From Areca catechu (taxonomy: Eukaryota > Streptophyta > Magnoliopsida > Arecales > Arecaceae), in assembly GCA_021397845.1 (NCBI GenBank), contig CM038052.1, forward strand, positions 139,133,854 through 139,197,853: a stretch of 64,000 bases of DNA, given 5' to 3'. This document shows positions 1 through 10,603 of the stretch, in pieces. The position numbers were made by a program, and so were the translations under genes. Numbering within the stretch: the first letter of the stretch is position 1; each line of letters begins with the position of its first letter. Below the pieces are notes generated by a model that did not search any database, was not told the origin of the DNA, and saw nothing but the letters and a program-made list of their open reading frames with translations.

Positions 1-457
1 TGAGAGATTCCAGGGTTGTAGTAGCAAGTCAAGACAATGCATCAACCCGGGAGTTCTCCGATCGAAGGACATGAATGATTTCGAAGTATTCCAGTTGAGA
101 AGATAAGATTCATACTGTCTCCAAGTACTACACCATGATGGGATCTCTGGCTTCATATTCTCCTTTAACTTGATTTACTACCAGCTGGGAGTCCGAAAAA
201 GCTTGGAGTCTTCGAACTCCTAAACTCTTGGCGATCCGAAGACTTGCAAGTAGAGATTCATATTCGGCCTGGTTATTTGAAGCACGAAAGGAAACCAGAG
301 TGCATACTCCACCATGTGGCCATCGGGTTCAGACAGTATAAGGCCAGCTCCGCATCCAGCAGAATTGGAAGCTCCATCCAAATGGAGCACCCAATCGATC
401 TCTGTATCTTCGGGTTTCCTTCTTTTGCTGGACGCACTCGTCTTCTGACTTCCAAGT
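1..457 (-). pseudogene. Second RNase H domain of element A (partial)
   Basis: The minus-strand translation holds the block WVLHLDGASNSAGCGAG followed by a LILSEPDG-like stretch, the opening of the RNase H domain (first catalytic Asp in LDGAS). Downstream, in a shifted frame, are FSDSQLVVNQVKGEYEARD and then HVLRSENSRVDALS, the central and C-terminal RNase H motifs of Tat elements. A frameshift separates the first and second parts near position 300. The domain is cut by the window edge. Before it, the minus strand reads VECTWKSEDE across the B insertion, the expected spacer after RNase H 1. Confidence 0.85.
453..457. repeat. Target-site duplication, left of element B (CAAGT)
   Basis: CAAGT directly precedes the TGATGAGGG end of B. 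Its partner at 3902-3906 is CAGGT, one transition different. Removing B and one copy joins two Tat RNase H coding segments in frame. Confidence 0.75.
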
Positions 458-1105
458 TGATGAGGGACGAAATCGATGAAACCCTGGTTTATTGGAAAAG
501 TGAAAAACACCTAAATAAACTAGGATCGTGGGAGGCTAAGAAGCCTCCCGGGACTAGGGCGAACTAACACTAAACCCTAAAACAGCTAAACTCTTTTGGT
601 TTTCCATTTTCTTGGTGGAGGAACAATGGGATGGAGGATAGGAAACATGGACACTCTAGGACTGGGGACTCACATTCACGGAGAGACGTCGCACCTCTAG
701 GGCATCTCACCCACCCCACTACGTGTAATCTAGGGCATCCCACCCATCTCACTACATGCGGAGCCTAGGGCATCCCACCCAAATCGCTACCTGGGACCGT
801 AAAGAAAAAACCCTAAGACCTAGAGGGGACTCGATGGAAAAGAGGATAACTAGGGCCTCGCACCCCTCGACGCTCGCATGGAGCGAAGGGAAGTGGGGTC
901 TTCCACCCCTCGGACACCCGCAGGTGAAGGACATACGAGCCTCAGCCTAGAACCAGAATCATAGGAAAACCCAAAAATTCATTCAAACATAAAAATTACA
1001 AGAGGGGGAGGGGGCCATAATATTGAAAAACCAAACACCCTCAATTACCCGGCCTACAAGAAACCCAAAAGAAAAAAAAAATTACATCAAATCCATGCTA
1101 TATCA
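458..1105 (-). repeat. K-type LTR (about 648 bp) at the left end of B
   Basis: It starts TGATGAGGGAC and ends CTATATCA, giving a TGATG/(C/T)ATCA terminal inverted repeat. It aligns along its length with 60474-61115 and 62113-62759. The minus-strand TATA box seen in those copies is degraded here to CAATATTATGG. The inner boundary is tentative because no clear polypurine tract adjoins it. Confidence 0.65.
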
Positions 1106-1920
1106 TATGGTGCTGATCTACTCTAGGAAGCGTGTCGACTTGATGATCTGCTCTGAAAAGCATGCTGCTCTGAATACGGGGATGCTCCAAAATCCCTGCG
1201 GACTCTACTCGTGGCCGTGCACAGGGGAAAGGAAGTCATCTCCGACGGTAACCAACGGACAGTGGCAGTTGGGAAGCGGGCAACAGACGAGGCCGGTGGA
1301 TGGCGCGCGGGTGGGGATGGCCGGCGGCGGGTGCAGGAGGGGTGACGGCACAGGGATGGCAGGGGGAGACAGTGGTGGGGCATTGGCGGTAGTGGGGGCA
1401 TGGGCGGTGGCAAGGCACGGGCGGATCTATGATCATCAATCGTGGTCTGATCCGAGGGGGAGCGGGATGGGCTGCCGGAATCTGGTCCGTGCCGAAGCGG
1501 GGGGCAGAGGGGGGTTAGCCGGTGCCGACAATGGCATGGACAGTGAGAAGGCTGGCACGGTGAGCATCTCGGTCGGTCTCTTCGATCGAGAAAAGGTCAT
1601 AGTTCATCCTGGGTGTGCATCCGGAGGAGTCCGGCATCGTATAGGGGTATCTACGATTGCAGGTGGAGGGGGGGAATGGGGCGGGTGCTGACGGGGAGCA
1701 GAGCAGTGACCATGTCCATCAGCATCGTCGATAGTGGGAGGAGGCCGGGAGCAGATCCGGCACTCTCTTCTTCCATCCGCCCCCTTCGACTGTGCCAGCA
1801 TCCTCCCGTGGGAGGAGGAGGCCAGGGAAGGAGCTGAGATGGATCTTCCACGGGTGACACGGGAGGCTGGATCCATGGACCGCCGTGGAAGTCTATGGCA
1901 CGGGTTTCGTTTGTTGGGCA
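1106..1920 (-). other. GC-rich K-type internal region, diverging from about 1440
   Basis: The first part resembles the internal region of K, including GTGTCGACTTGATGATCTGC and the GC-rich stretch with repeated GGCGG/CCGG. Beyond roughly 1440 I cannot match it to K by eye. A 222-codon open frame runs over 1023-1691 on the plus strand, but it starts in the LTR and its composition (Gly/Arg/Ala-rich) is what open GC-rich DNA gives. No domain is recognised. Confidence 0.45.
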
Positions 1921-2040
1921 TGATTGGGGCGATGGAGTCTCCATCCCCCTACATCTTTTTTTTTCACCTTTTTGACCCTAATCACAGGAGACTTCTCAGC
2001 TCTCCAACGATCCTCCTAGCCCCCCGTTTGTCCCGCATCA
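1920..2040 (+). repeat. 3' remnant of the 5' LTR of the right half of B
   Basis: The last 65 or so bases align with the end of the 3' LTR at 3830-3901; shared pieces include CCCTAATC, GACTTCT, ATCCTCC and TTTGTCCCGCATCA. The primer-binding site follows three bases later. The upstream part of this LTR is missing. Confidence 0.6.
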
Positions 2041-2043
2041 ACT

Positions 2044-2055
2044 TGGTATCAGAGC
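2044..2055 (+). other. Primer-binding site (initiator-Met tRNA), element B
   Basis: TGGTATCAGAGC, complementary to the 3' end of plant initiator-Met tRNA, three bases after the CCGCATCA end of the LTR remnant. Confidence 0.85.
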
Positions 2056-3322
2056 CTAGTGGATTAGGATTTTCTCTTCCTCCCCAGCTTTCCATCGTTT
2101 ATCGTGTTCAGATCTTCTTATACAAGGCTTCTCAAACCTCGTTCAGCCGCCAAGGCCCGTCATTGCCCTGCACCCGAGCCCCTCTCCCCTGCAGCCATCG
2201 CCTGTGAAGCACGCCTCCACCGACGCCGATCCAGAAGTTCCGCCATGAAGCCCGTCTCCAACCTTCCGCCTCCATCCCGTGATCAAACCCCAACGTCTAG
2301 CAGACGAGTCCCGTGCCAAGGCCCTGGCTGCAACCATTGCCCTCAACGACCCCAGCCTTGGCCGCGTAGCCGGCCATGACATCCCATCCGCCCCTCCCAC
2401 CGGATCTATCACAGACCTGATCGGCACCTCCTGTCGGAACCCCTACGGCTGTGACTCCTGTGACCATAGCCCATCCACAATCGACGCCGATCGGACACCC
2501 AATAAGAGCCAATTGATGCTGCCTGCTGGTCTCTCACCGGTCCGGAACACCCATCTTCGTTCGACATCTTCCACGGCCACCGCTACCCTATGCCACAGAT
2601 CCACGTCGACCGTCAGTACCACCCACGCCCGTGATGCTTCACATCTGTGCTCCCCTGCCTGAAGCCGACCACCACCGAACTAGCAAGAAACCATCCTCCA
2701 CCCTTTTCGACTACCCGTCTCCTTCAAAGCTCCTCCAGCAACCTGAGATTCGGTCTTTCATGTAGCACCATTCCACCATCTCCATAGTAGTCGGAGACCT
2801 ACCTCCCATCCGTGAAGAAGCTGCCGCCGGCATCCTCAGCACCGTTACCGATGAAGATCGCCAGTGAAGTCTCCCCGTGCTATTGCCTACTCTCCTGTGC
2901 CATCACCAGTGAGATCCGGGCAGAAGACCCCCTGCTCCATCCAGCCCCTTCGGTCCATGGAGAAGAAACCTACTGTTGGCACGAATGTGAAAGCAGTTCA
3001 CGTTCTCTAATGCTGACTTTAGGTTTTGCACAAATCGTAGAGCAAGACCATAAGGATCTCAAAGTTGCATGCTACACACTCATAAGAGCGCACAATCCTC
3101 AGAGCTGCACGATCTTCAAGGCTGCACAGATTTCAGAGTAGCACCATTTTAGAGTGGCACAGTTCCTAGAGCCCCTCTTATTTTCAAGTTTATTTGGATA
3201 TTTTTGGGTTTATTTGATTGTGTCTATTTTATGGTTTGTCTTTTGATAAGCTTGGATTCGGTTCCACCAAATCCCCGCTGAGCCTGACTCGATGGAGTTG
3301 AGTTCACCAAACCGTAGGGAAA
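2056..3322 (+). other. Internal region of B, no recognised coding
   Basis: The first 900 bases are C-rich with short open frames (for example 2279-2662 and 2812-3141) that show no gag, protease, RT or integrase motif. The last 200 bases are AT-rich and end in a short purine run (GTAGGGAAA, 3314-3322) that could be the polypurine tract before the LTR. This looks like a non-autonomous element body. Confidence 0.5.
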
Positions 3323-3901
3323 TGATGGGGACCCGAAGTAGACCGAGAGTCTATTTTTTTTTTTTTTTGAGTCCATTAGTCCTTGTCACTTTAGTCAAAG
3401 TGAGCCTATTGAGCCCTGTATAAAGTGAGACAACTGAGTCAGTCGAGTCCACTTAATCAGGACCAGTCGTTTTAGTTCAGTCAAGAGTCTAGTTGAGTCA
3501 TTCAAGTCAAGAGGAGAGTTCATAACCTGGAGATTCACCAGGCCCCCAACCAGAGCCCGCCTTCAGGCACCTGGACCCTTTCATGCCGCCAAGCCGTAAA
3601 AGAGAGCTCGAGTCAAGACAGGCTCACTGTTGACCGATCCATCATTGTTTCTTAGCCCACAAGTCAGGGTTTCTTAGCTCTCAAGTAATGTACCCTAGGG
3701 TGAATTATAAATACCGCCCCTCCCCTCTTGTATTAAACATATTTTTCCTATGAATACAAACTAAAGTATTTTGATTGAGTTTTGAGTTTTTCTCCATATT
3801 GGAAGGGTGTGATGCCCTGGTTCCTTATTCTTGAGTGCAAGCCCTAATCCTCTGGTGACTTCTATGCTTGCCAGCATCCTCCCTCGCTTTGTCCCGCATC
3901 A
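3323..3901 (+). repeat. 3' LTR of B (579 bp)
   Basis: It runs from TGATGGGGACCCG to CCGCATCA, with a TGATG/CATCA terminal inverted repeat. It carries a TATA box (TATAAATA, 3706-3713) and AT-rich poly(A)-type sequence after it. A T-run lies near 3353-3368. Confidence 0.75.
3706..3713 (+). promoter_or_regulatory. TATA box in the B 3' LTR
   Basis: TATAAATA, in the second half of the LTR as expected for the U3/R border. Confidence 0.55.
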
Positions 3902-3906
3902 CAGGT
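3902..3906. repeat. Target-site duplication, right of element B (CAGGT)
   Basis: Partner of CAAGT at 453-457, with one mismatch. Confidence 0.75.
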
Positions 3907-5230
3907 GCACTCAACCAAGAAATCTGAGAGCACCGGGGCTTCATAGTTGATCAACGCTGGAAGCTAATGTTGAACTCGCTTAGTTTCACAGCCCACTTGG
4001 CTATTCTTTTGAGGTATCAGGGCATCGAAGAACGTCTTTGAGGGGTTGATCGATCAATACCATGATGGTGTGGGCATGGAAGTAAGGCCGTAGTTGCATT
4101 GCCACAATTATCAGAGAGTAGATCAGCTTTTGCATTTTCGAATACCATGTTTCAGCATCATGCAGAACTTTGCTGATGTAGTAGATCGGCTTATGAGAGC
4201 CATCTTCTCATCTTCAGACAAGGACTGAACTGACTGCCTCATCCAAGGCAGAAAGGTATGAATAGAGCACCACCCCCTCTTGAGGTTGGAAAGTAAAGGT
4301 GGGGTCTTTAAGTACTTCTTCAACTCTTCCAAGGCAATACAACAGTCTTCGATCCACTCAAAATATTGAGGCTATCGAAGTACCATAAAAAATGGGAGAC
4401 ATTTCTCGGTTGAGCGAGAGATAAACTTGCTTAAAGAGGTGATTCTCCCTATCAGTTGTTGGACTACCTTTTTGTAGGATGGATGCCTCATGTCCTTGAG
4501 GGCTTGAATTTTCTCAGGGTTTGCCTCAATCCCTTGCTTGGTAACAAGGAAGCCCAGAAACTTGCCCTAAGTAATCCTAAAGGTGCACTTCACCGGGTTT
4601 TAGCTTCAATTGATGACGTCGTAGGGAGAATGATTCCTCCAAGTCTTGGATGTGATCATTTTTAGTAGGATTTGGATGATCATGTCATCGACATAGGCTT
4701 CCATGTTTCTCACCAACTGCTCCTTGAGCACCTTGTTAATCAACCTCTGAAAAGTTGCTCCAGCATTCTTAAACCCAAATGGCATCATCTTGTAGCAATA
4801 TAGACCTTTATCGGTGATGAAAGCCATCTTCTCCTCATCCCGAGGATCCATTCAGATTTGATTGTAGCCAGAGAAAGCATCCATGAAACTTAGCAGTTGG
4901 TGGCCAGTAGTGGCGTCTACTAGTTGGTCGATCTTTGGAAGAGGAAAGCTATCCTTTGGGCAAGCCTTATTGAGGTCTGTGTAGTCGATGCAGATCCTCT
5001 ACTTGCTACTAACTTTCTTTACCATTACCACATTGGCGAACCACTTGGGGTAGTGGACTTCCTAGATGAACCCTACCTTAAGGAGCTTGCTCACCTCTTC
5101 ATCTATTACTTTTTGTCTTTCAGGGGCAAAGCTTCTCTTCTTTTAGTAGACTGGTTTATACCCAGGGACAACTTCCAACCAATGAGTGATCACTTCGATG
5201 GGAATCCCTGGCAGCTCCGAAGCTAACCAG
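3907..5230 (-). pseudogene. Element A reverse transcriptase and first RNase H domain
   Basis: Minus-strand fragments follow the order of a Tat polymerase. The RT piece at 4606-4851 carries MDPRDEEKMAFITDKG, MMPFGFKNAGATFQRL and the catalytic AYVDDM (YVDD at about 4684-4695). The connection/RNase H 1 piece at 4123-4332 opens ELKKYLKTPPLLS, and AKWAVKLSEFNI plus APVLSDFLVECT lie at 3907-4020. The parts are in different frames and carry stops, so no full polymerase could be made. The YVDD residues are intact. RNase H 1 ends directly at the B insertion. Confidence 0.87.
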
Positions 5231-5960
5231 GCAAAGACATCAGCGTTATCAACTCCATTCTGTTTTTTTCATCAAGCATACTTCCGATCTGCACGACCTT
5301 GGTGGGGTCCTCTTTGGTCAAGTGTACCGAGATAGTTCTCTTCATAAGTTCTATAGAATCTATAGTAGAGTCCCTCAAATCTAGCTGATCCCAAGGGTGG
5401 ATCATTAGAGTGCTTGTTCTGGATCATCAGGCATTGTCGTGCCGCCTCTTGGTCCGCTCTTTCTTCTCCAACACCATTCTGGTGGGAAAGCGCTCCAGGA
5501 GGTAGTAGGATGATACTACGGTCCAAAATTTATTCAGGGCAGGTCATCCCAGAATGATGTTGTAGGCTGAAGGGGTTCGGACCACCATGAAATTGATCGA
5601 CAATATCTTTTATCGAGGTTCCGTACCGAGGGTTATAGGAAGTACTATTTCTTCCTCGGCATCAACCTGATTCCCTCCAATGCCAGTAAGTGGTATAGGG
5701 AACCTTCGTTTTGTCTCTAGCAACACACCGAAAGAATGCATCATAGATCAAGATATCAATCGAACTTCCATATTAACTAGGATTCGTTGTACATCATAAT
5801 TGGCCACAATGGTCGAGATTCAAATAGGGTCGTCGTGCAAGAGTCGGACTCCCGCAAGGTCATCATCGGAGAAGAGAATAGCGTTGTTGTCCTTAAGTCA
5901 CTTCGAGGCATCGTCTTCGTCTCTTCTCCAGTTAACAAGTATTGTATCATCCATACGACT
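5231..5960 (-). pseudogene. Element A protease and protease-RT linker, active site destroyed
   Basis: The minus strand at 5223-5526 reads WDQLDLRD, then IDSIELMKRTISVHLTKEDP and VQIGSMLDEKNR, the conserved linker before RT in Tat elements. The retropepsin core lies near 5740-5800: QRILVN in one frame and GSSIDILIYDAFFR in the next. The catalytic Asp codon of the usual DTGSS motif reads Asn and a base has been lost just after it. The protease is therefore dead twice over. Confidence 0.75.
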
Positions 5961-7161
5961 CCATTGGTGGGCATTTGATTTGGCAGTTCAGCCTCTTCAG
6001 GAGTCGATTAGGGGACAGTAGCTTCTGATCGAGGTCCTTGGCGACCAACGTACCATCCAAATACCCTCTCTTGATGAGATCCTCTATTGCATCTCTATGT
6101 TGGATACATCTCTCCGTATTATGGCCGTGGTCCCGAGGGAATCGGTAGTATTTGTTCCTGTTCCTTGCGGAAGAGGATGCCTTCATAGGACGTGGCTGCT
6201 GGAGATAGTTTTCTTTTTCTTTCTCAAAGAGAATCTTCTCATGAGAGAGGTTGAGGGGGGTATAGGAGTCAAATCTCTCGCCCATTGCTCTGGACCTTGG
6301 AGGACTTCTTTGGCAGTTAGCATACTTGTTGTTGTTGTTGGAAATAGGGGGGCCGTGTCCCCTGTTGCTTTTCTTCATCGAAGGGGGCTTCCCTTCGATT
6401 AGTCATCGATTTGCCACCTGCTCTTTGCATTGGCATATTTCTGAGCCCTCGATAGGAGCTCAGCAAAGCTTTTGGGGAACTCTTATCCAGGGAAAAGGTG
6501 AGCCTGGATGTATAAAGTCCCTTCTTCAATGCAGACATAGCCACATGCTCGTTGAGATCGGGGATCTCGAGTATGGCCGCATTAACCTGGAGATGTAATC
6601 TCGCAGGCTTTCTCCTTCATTCTGGTGAAGGAGGAACAGTGTGTCTGTATTTCGGGGGGTCTTGCGACAAGTCTTGAAATGCAAGACAAACAATTTTTCT
6701 ACATGGAGAAAATATTGATGGTATCGAGGTGTATGCTCTAGTACCACATTCAAGCGGCTTTCTTTAAGGTGGCTGGGAACACGAGGTAGAACATCGCATC
6801 CGAAGCTCCCTGGATCATCATATGGGCCTTAAAACTGCCCAAATGGTCAAGAGGATCAGGGTGCCATCATAGGGTTCCATTCGAGGAACCCTGAAGTGCC
6901 CAGGGATGACTTCGACCATGATGCGGTCGGTGTAGGGCGGGCACAGATCACACACCACAAATCATTGTATCTTTCAACTCCCGTATTCTCTCCATTTCCG
7001 ACTCGATGGCCTTAAATTTCTCTTTGTAATCATGGAGAGCCTGCTTTGGTGCTTTCTCTACAAGAGTAGAGTCTTCAGAAGAGGGTGAGGAAGTTTGCCT
7101 AGGTCTTTTCCCTTTCCGTGGGGAATCAACGAGCCTAGGCATTCTTGAACTTCGGCCTTTA
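5947..7161 (-). pseudogene. Element A gag, C-terminal four fifths
   Basis: Minus-strand pieces cover gag in order. At 6948-7178 there is a basic, charged segment (KRPRQTSSPSSEDST, then a helical KEKFKAIESEMERIRELK). At 6526-6753 is the capsid block DTLFLLHQNEGESLRDYISR. At 5947-6378 is a KYYRFPRDHGHNTERCIQ motif followed by LIKRGYLDG, the typical Tat gag tail of the form H-x2-C with a nearby alpha-helical stretch. Frameshifts separate the pieces. The upstream end is cut by C at 7167; the N-terminal part continues at 13797. Confidence 0.82.
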
Positions 7162-7166
7162 GGAGA
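7162..7166. repeat. Target-site duplication, left of element C (GGAGA)
   Basis: GGAGA directly before the C 5' LTR; identical copy at 13792-13796. Confidence 0.92.
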
Positions 7167-7877
7167 TGGTGCGGGCACCAGACTCAGAAGAAGACTTCAG
7201 GGCTCCATCTGGATCTCTGATTGACCTTGCCTGAAGAATTAGGGTTTTCTGGTTTTGTAATAAGGGTTGACTTGGTCAACTCAAATTTAGTTGAGTCTGT
7301 ATTTCCTTGCAATTTAAATTTTGTTGAGTCATGTTGACTCAATACAGGTCCTAGTAGTGGTCTAGGTCTTCTCCAGGGTGTCACTTTTTCTCCCAAGTCC
7401 AAGCAAGTGGGCGCCACACTCCCAGCCACACGCCAAGTCCAGGAGTGCCACAAATCCATCCCAGTGTCTTGGTCCCCACACCCAAGGGAGCAAGAAATTT
7501 TCTTGAAGCCAAAATCAAGGAGGCGCCCCATATGTACCTTAAAAGGCCAAGCTAAAGGAGGAAAGAAGCATTTCTTAGGGAGCACTTCAAGGGGGCGCCC
7601 AATCCATGCCTAAAAAGCCCAAAGCAAAGTTGGGAAAAGCCATGACTTGGGGAGAAGAAAAGGTGTGTCCAAAAGAGTTGAGCCATGGAAGGAAAAAAAT
7701 ATTCTTGAAAAGCAAGGCTAGGAGGCGCCTCCTACTTACCATTTGAAGCTTTCAATCAACATTTATGGAACCTCTTGGCCGGCCATATGGGAGGAATTGA
7801 TTCTACAAACCTAAATTGAAGATCCATCCTATTAGTCCCATATGGGAAGATGTAAACCCTGACCTCTTGTAAAGTCC

Positions 7878-7885
7878 TATAAATA
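7878..7885 (+). promoter_or_regulatory. TATA box in the C 5' LTR
   Basis: TATAAATA followed by CCCCTCTTG; the 3' LTR counterpart at 12921-12928 is TATAAAAT. Confidence 0.6.
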
Positions 7886-8665
7886 ACCCCTCTTGTAAGT
7901 TTTAAGGACATCTGATGAATGAATCCAATTTATGTGTGAGCAAACTTGTGTTTTTCTCTCTTCTGCACTTGCATCCTGGTGTAGAGCTCCATGAGGGAGT
8001 AAATCCGGGTTTCCCAGGAACCTTGAGGAGGTGTGAGATCTCCAAACCCCAAAACCCTAGGTTTGCCACTTCACTTCCAAACCCTAGCCACCCATCATCC
8101 TCTTCACTCCACCAAACCATTGCCTACCCCATCTCTCACGGCCCCTCTCTCCAAGTAGAGGCCGACCACCAGCATCCAAGTCCAGTTCGGCTGCTTCGAA
8201 GATAGAGCAAATCCCAGAGGAAGCCAGATCAGCATCCAGGAGAATTAGGCTTTCAGCAACATCAAGTTCTTCTATCTGGTAAATCTTTCCTTGAGTATCT
8301 GGTTCCATAAATTGTTCTTCTTCTTGCCCAGATCTTGAGTTCAAAAGAAGCCAACTCTGTCAAAGGACCAATATTGGAGGATCCATTACGAAGGTATCCG
8401 AATCCGGGGATCCAACAATCTGCTCAAGAGAGTCCTTCCACTAAATTCTGTGAAGATCACTGCCTGGTCTGTAACCCTTCTCTTCTATTTACTTCTGTCC
8501 TGTTGAAAGTTCAGAGCGAAACCCTAGGTCTGGGAGTTTCTCAACCCCCAGCGATCCTTTACTTCTGAACTACTTCGATAATCTAGTTCCTTTAAATTGT
8601 GCTTTGAATTATTACATAGTTTCTTTCAATTTAGTTCAACTTTCCTTTGAGTCAAAGCCGACTTC

Positions 8666-8667
<2 letters not shown>

Positions 8668-8702
<35 letters not shown>
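8668..8702. repeat. (AT)n microsatellite in the C 5' LTR
   Basis: About 17 AT units near the 3' end of the LTR; the 3' LTR copy at 13712-13734 is shorter. Confidence 0.9.
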
Positions 8703-8706
<4 letters not shown>

Positions 8707-8761
8707 AATTAGCCTAATTTTACTTCTGCATTGCATCTCTTCTTTCGTTCTGCGTCAATTT

Positions 8762-8773
8762 TGGTATCAGAGC
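8762..8773 (+). other. Primer-binding site (initiator-Met tRNA), element C
   Basis: TGGTATCAGAGC four bases after the LTR end. Confidence 0.92.
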
Positions 8774-9628
8774 CCTGTATAGGGTTTCTGACTTGCTTGC
8801 ATGTTTTGAGTGTCTCTCTTTTTTACTTTGTCTGCTCGAAGTAGACTCCCTAGGACGTCCGGTCCTAGGAACGAAGCAAGGTGCAAACCTCCTCTTCCCA
8901 TTCCACGGGTGTTTCCTAGGGTGTGTAGTGGATCCGCTGGGTTACAACTTCGTAGCAGGAATTGTAAACGGGGGAAGCATTCTATTTTCAGTCTGTAACT
9001 ACCCTGTTGAAGGAATTGTTTCTCATTATAGATAACTTGAAATTGCATGATTTTGTTTTTCTCTGAACCAGTATAATTGATACTTTTTCATAGTATCCGT
9101 GAAATTTCTGAGAGTTAAATTACAGTAACTCTATTTCTGTGTTTCTGCAATTCAATTTTTTTGAGTGATCATCTTTTAATTCATCTTAAGGGCAATTGAG
9201 CATCTGAGATAAGGGGAGGAGTTGATAACCTCTCCTTAGCCCAAAACCACCACCCATTCATTCGATCCTAAGCCTAATTTTAAATTTATTAGACTTATTT
9301 GCCCTAGTGGGCTAGGGACACCAACAGTCGGGTCTAGGCTAGTGTTGAGTCAGTTTGTCTAGTTACTCTGTGTGTGCTTTGTACTCAGTGTCTAGAACGG
9401 TGGTTCAGGGATTCTATCCCGAAGGGCTTATGTGCTGGTCCGCCTACCTAGCCAATCTCTGATAGGTGTCTAGGATTGGCATTAGGGACCTAACACTCCC
9501 CTTACACCTGCCTGGCTGAGTCTCGAGTTACTACAGGCTAGCTTGCCACTCTGATTGGGCATCTAGTTTGAACTCTAGGTCTAGTGAGCCAGTAGTCGCT
9601 TTAGTCTAGTCACATTCTGTGTGCTTGC
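8774..9628 (+). other. Leader of element C
   Basis: Non-coding. It is collinear with the leader of E (37016-37737): both carry CTTAAGGGCA, a TTATTAGACTTA-like stretch, a ...CTAGGGACACCAA/GATATCAAT... block and a CCTGGC(T/C)...TGAG/AGTG block. No internal gene is seen. Confidence 0.6.
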
Positions 9629-10150
9629 TTGCATCATCATGTCCACCCGGAACGGAGTACCCCCCAACCTGGTCAAACCCAACCTGATTTAGAGGCCATG
9701 ATTAGAACTCTTACCAAAAGTATGACCAAATTTAGTCAGGATATGAATGAGGGTTTTGCCAAGTTTAGAGATCGAGTCCAAGTACTTGAGAAACGTAGAC
9801 ATCAAAATTGGACCCCTGATCCAAAATTTAATAGGCCCCAACCTCATCCATGCCAGGAGCCTAGGAGGAACTTATACCGTGATCCCGAGCATAACCTTAG
9901 GAAGACTAACCATGATATCTATAGTGTGGATCGTGTCTACGAGATGTCCTTACAATATTCTAGACCAATCACTCAACAACCCAAGTCTTCTAGATCAAAC
10001 CATTTAGATCCACACCCATGCCCAAGTAAGGTCTCTAGTAGCTTGAAACCCAGTGTGACCCAGGTTCATATATCGCAAGAATGTTGGTTTTGTGGAGAAA
10101 GAGGCCATAAATCTAGTCAGTACCCATGCATAGGACTGGCTTGTACATAG
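9629..10150 (+). pseudogene. Short gag-like protein of C with a damaged zinc knuckle
   Basis: A 173-residue open frame. The N-terminal part is predicted helical (MIRTLTKSMTKFSQDMNEGF), the middle is rich in Pro, Arg, Asp and Asn, and the C-terminus has a CCHC-like knuckle, CWFCGERGHKSSQYPC. The last Cys expected four residues after His reads Tyr, with a Cys two residues later. The capsid block found in D and G (FEG-x-LDPK-x-Y...DW, then EW-x-x-M) is absent. The frame is therefore a gag reduced to nucleocapsid-like parts, as usual for non-autonomous elements. The ATG is the first in the frame and I cannot verify it. Confidence 0.6.
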
Positions 10151-10603
10151 CTAAGTGGTAAGAATCCTAAGGATGACATTAATGAGGGAGAACCCAAGTC
10201 TACCAATGAGGAAGAAAGGTTAGGTATGACAAGCCCAGAATCAGTTGACCCGATTACCACTGACCCGAAACCCATTAAAGATGGCATCGAGGAAGTATAT
10301 GATGCTGGCTTGAGTCTAGTTGATAAATATGAGGGGGAAGAACTTGAAGATTGTGACATCGATACTATTGGTTCCTTACCTGAGGAGACCTTGGAGAGCA
10401 ACCAAGTGGTAGGACCTGGTTCAAAATTCAAGAGATTTGTGAGAATCAGGTTCCTTTAGTCAAATACCCCCAGGAAGAACTCATAGTGTTAGCCCGAGCT
10501 ATCAGTTCGTACCCTCAATGATAGTCATTCCCCAGTACCAATTGAAGATCTTTGCACTGAACTGTTTAAGTTTGCCCACCCTATAGTAGATCCTCTCCTT
10601 AAG
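10151..10603 (+). pseudogene. Acidic linker of C
   Basis: A 77-codon piece at 10226-10459 contains EEVYDAGLSLVDKYEGEELED. The same acidic linker lies between zinc knuckle and protease in D (EEIYETEEDLVEEYEGDEEL, about 16070-16170), and occurs in E (EADMSLVEEYEE, about 38440-38480) and G (KEDIYDSSLVDKCDEDG, near 42560). This fixes the position of C's sequence relative to an intact chromovirus: what should follow is protease, but ORF-X follows instead. Confidence 0.6.

Larger units (their letters stand above)
458..3901. mobile_element. Element B: mosaic LTR insertion with K-type left end and a different right LTR
   Basis: The left end (458 to about 1440) matches the small element K at 60474-62112, which reads on the minus strand. 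The right end (about 1920-3901) is a plus-strand LTR element: an LTR remnant ending GTCCCGCATCA at 2040, a primer site at 2044, a GC-rich internal region and a 579-bp 3' LTR (3323-3901). One near-perfect duplication (CAAGT/CAGGT) flanks the whole, so it behaves as one insertion although its two ends come from different LTR families. No gag or pol is recognisable. Alternatives are an insertion into an insertion at the very edge followed by deletion, or recombination between two templates. Confidence 0.65.
7167..8757 (+). repeat. 5' LTR of C
   Basis: It runs from TGGTGCGGGCACC to CTGCGTCA (CATCA in the 3' copy). A TATA box lies at 7878-7885 and an (AT)n run at about 8668-8702. Four short palindromic GGCGCC-centred motifs occur in the first 570 bases (near 7411, 7530, 7593 and 7730). 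It contains open frames such as 7184-7585 (-) with no recognised product. Confidence 0.92.

Noticed and set aside
1023..1691. 222-codon open frame on the plus strand as a host gene
   Set aside because: It starts inside a K-type LTR and runs through GC-rich repeat DNA; residues are what GC-rich sequence gives by chance and no domain is visible.
8762..8773. tRNA-Met gene fragments at the TGGTATCAGAGC sites
   Set aside because: Only the 12-base complement of the tRNA 3' end is present, always beside an LTR; these are primer-binding sites.
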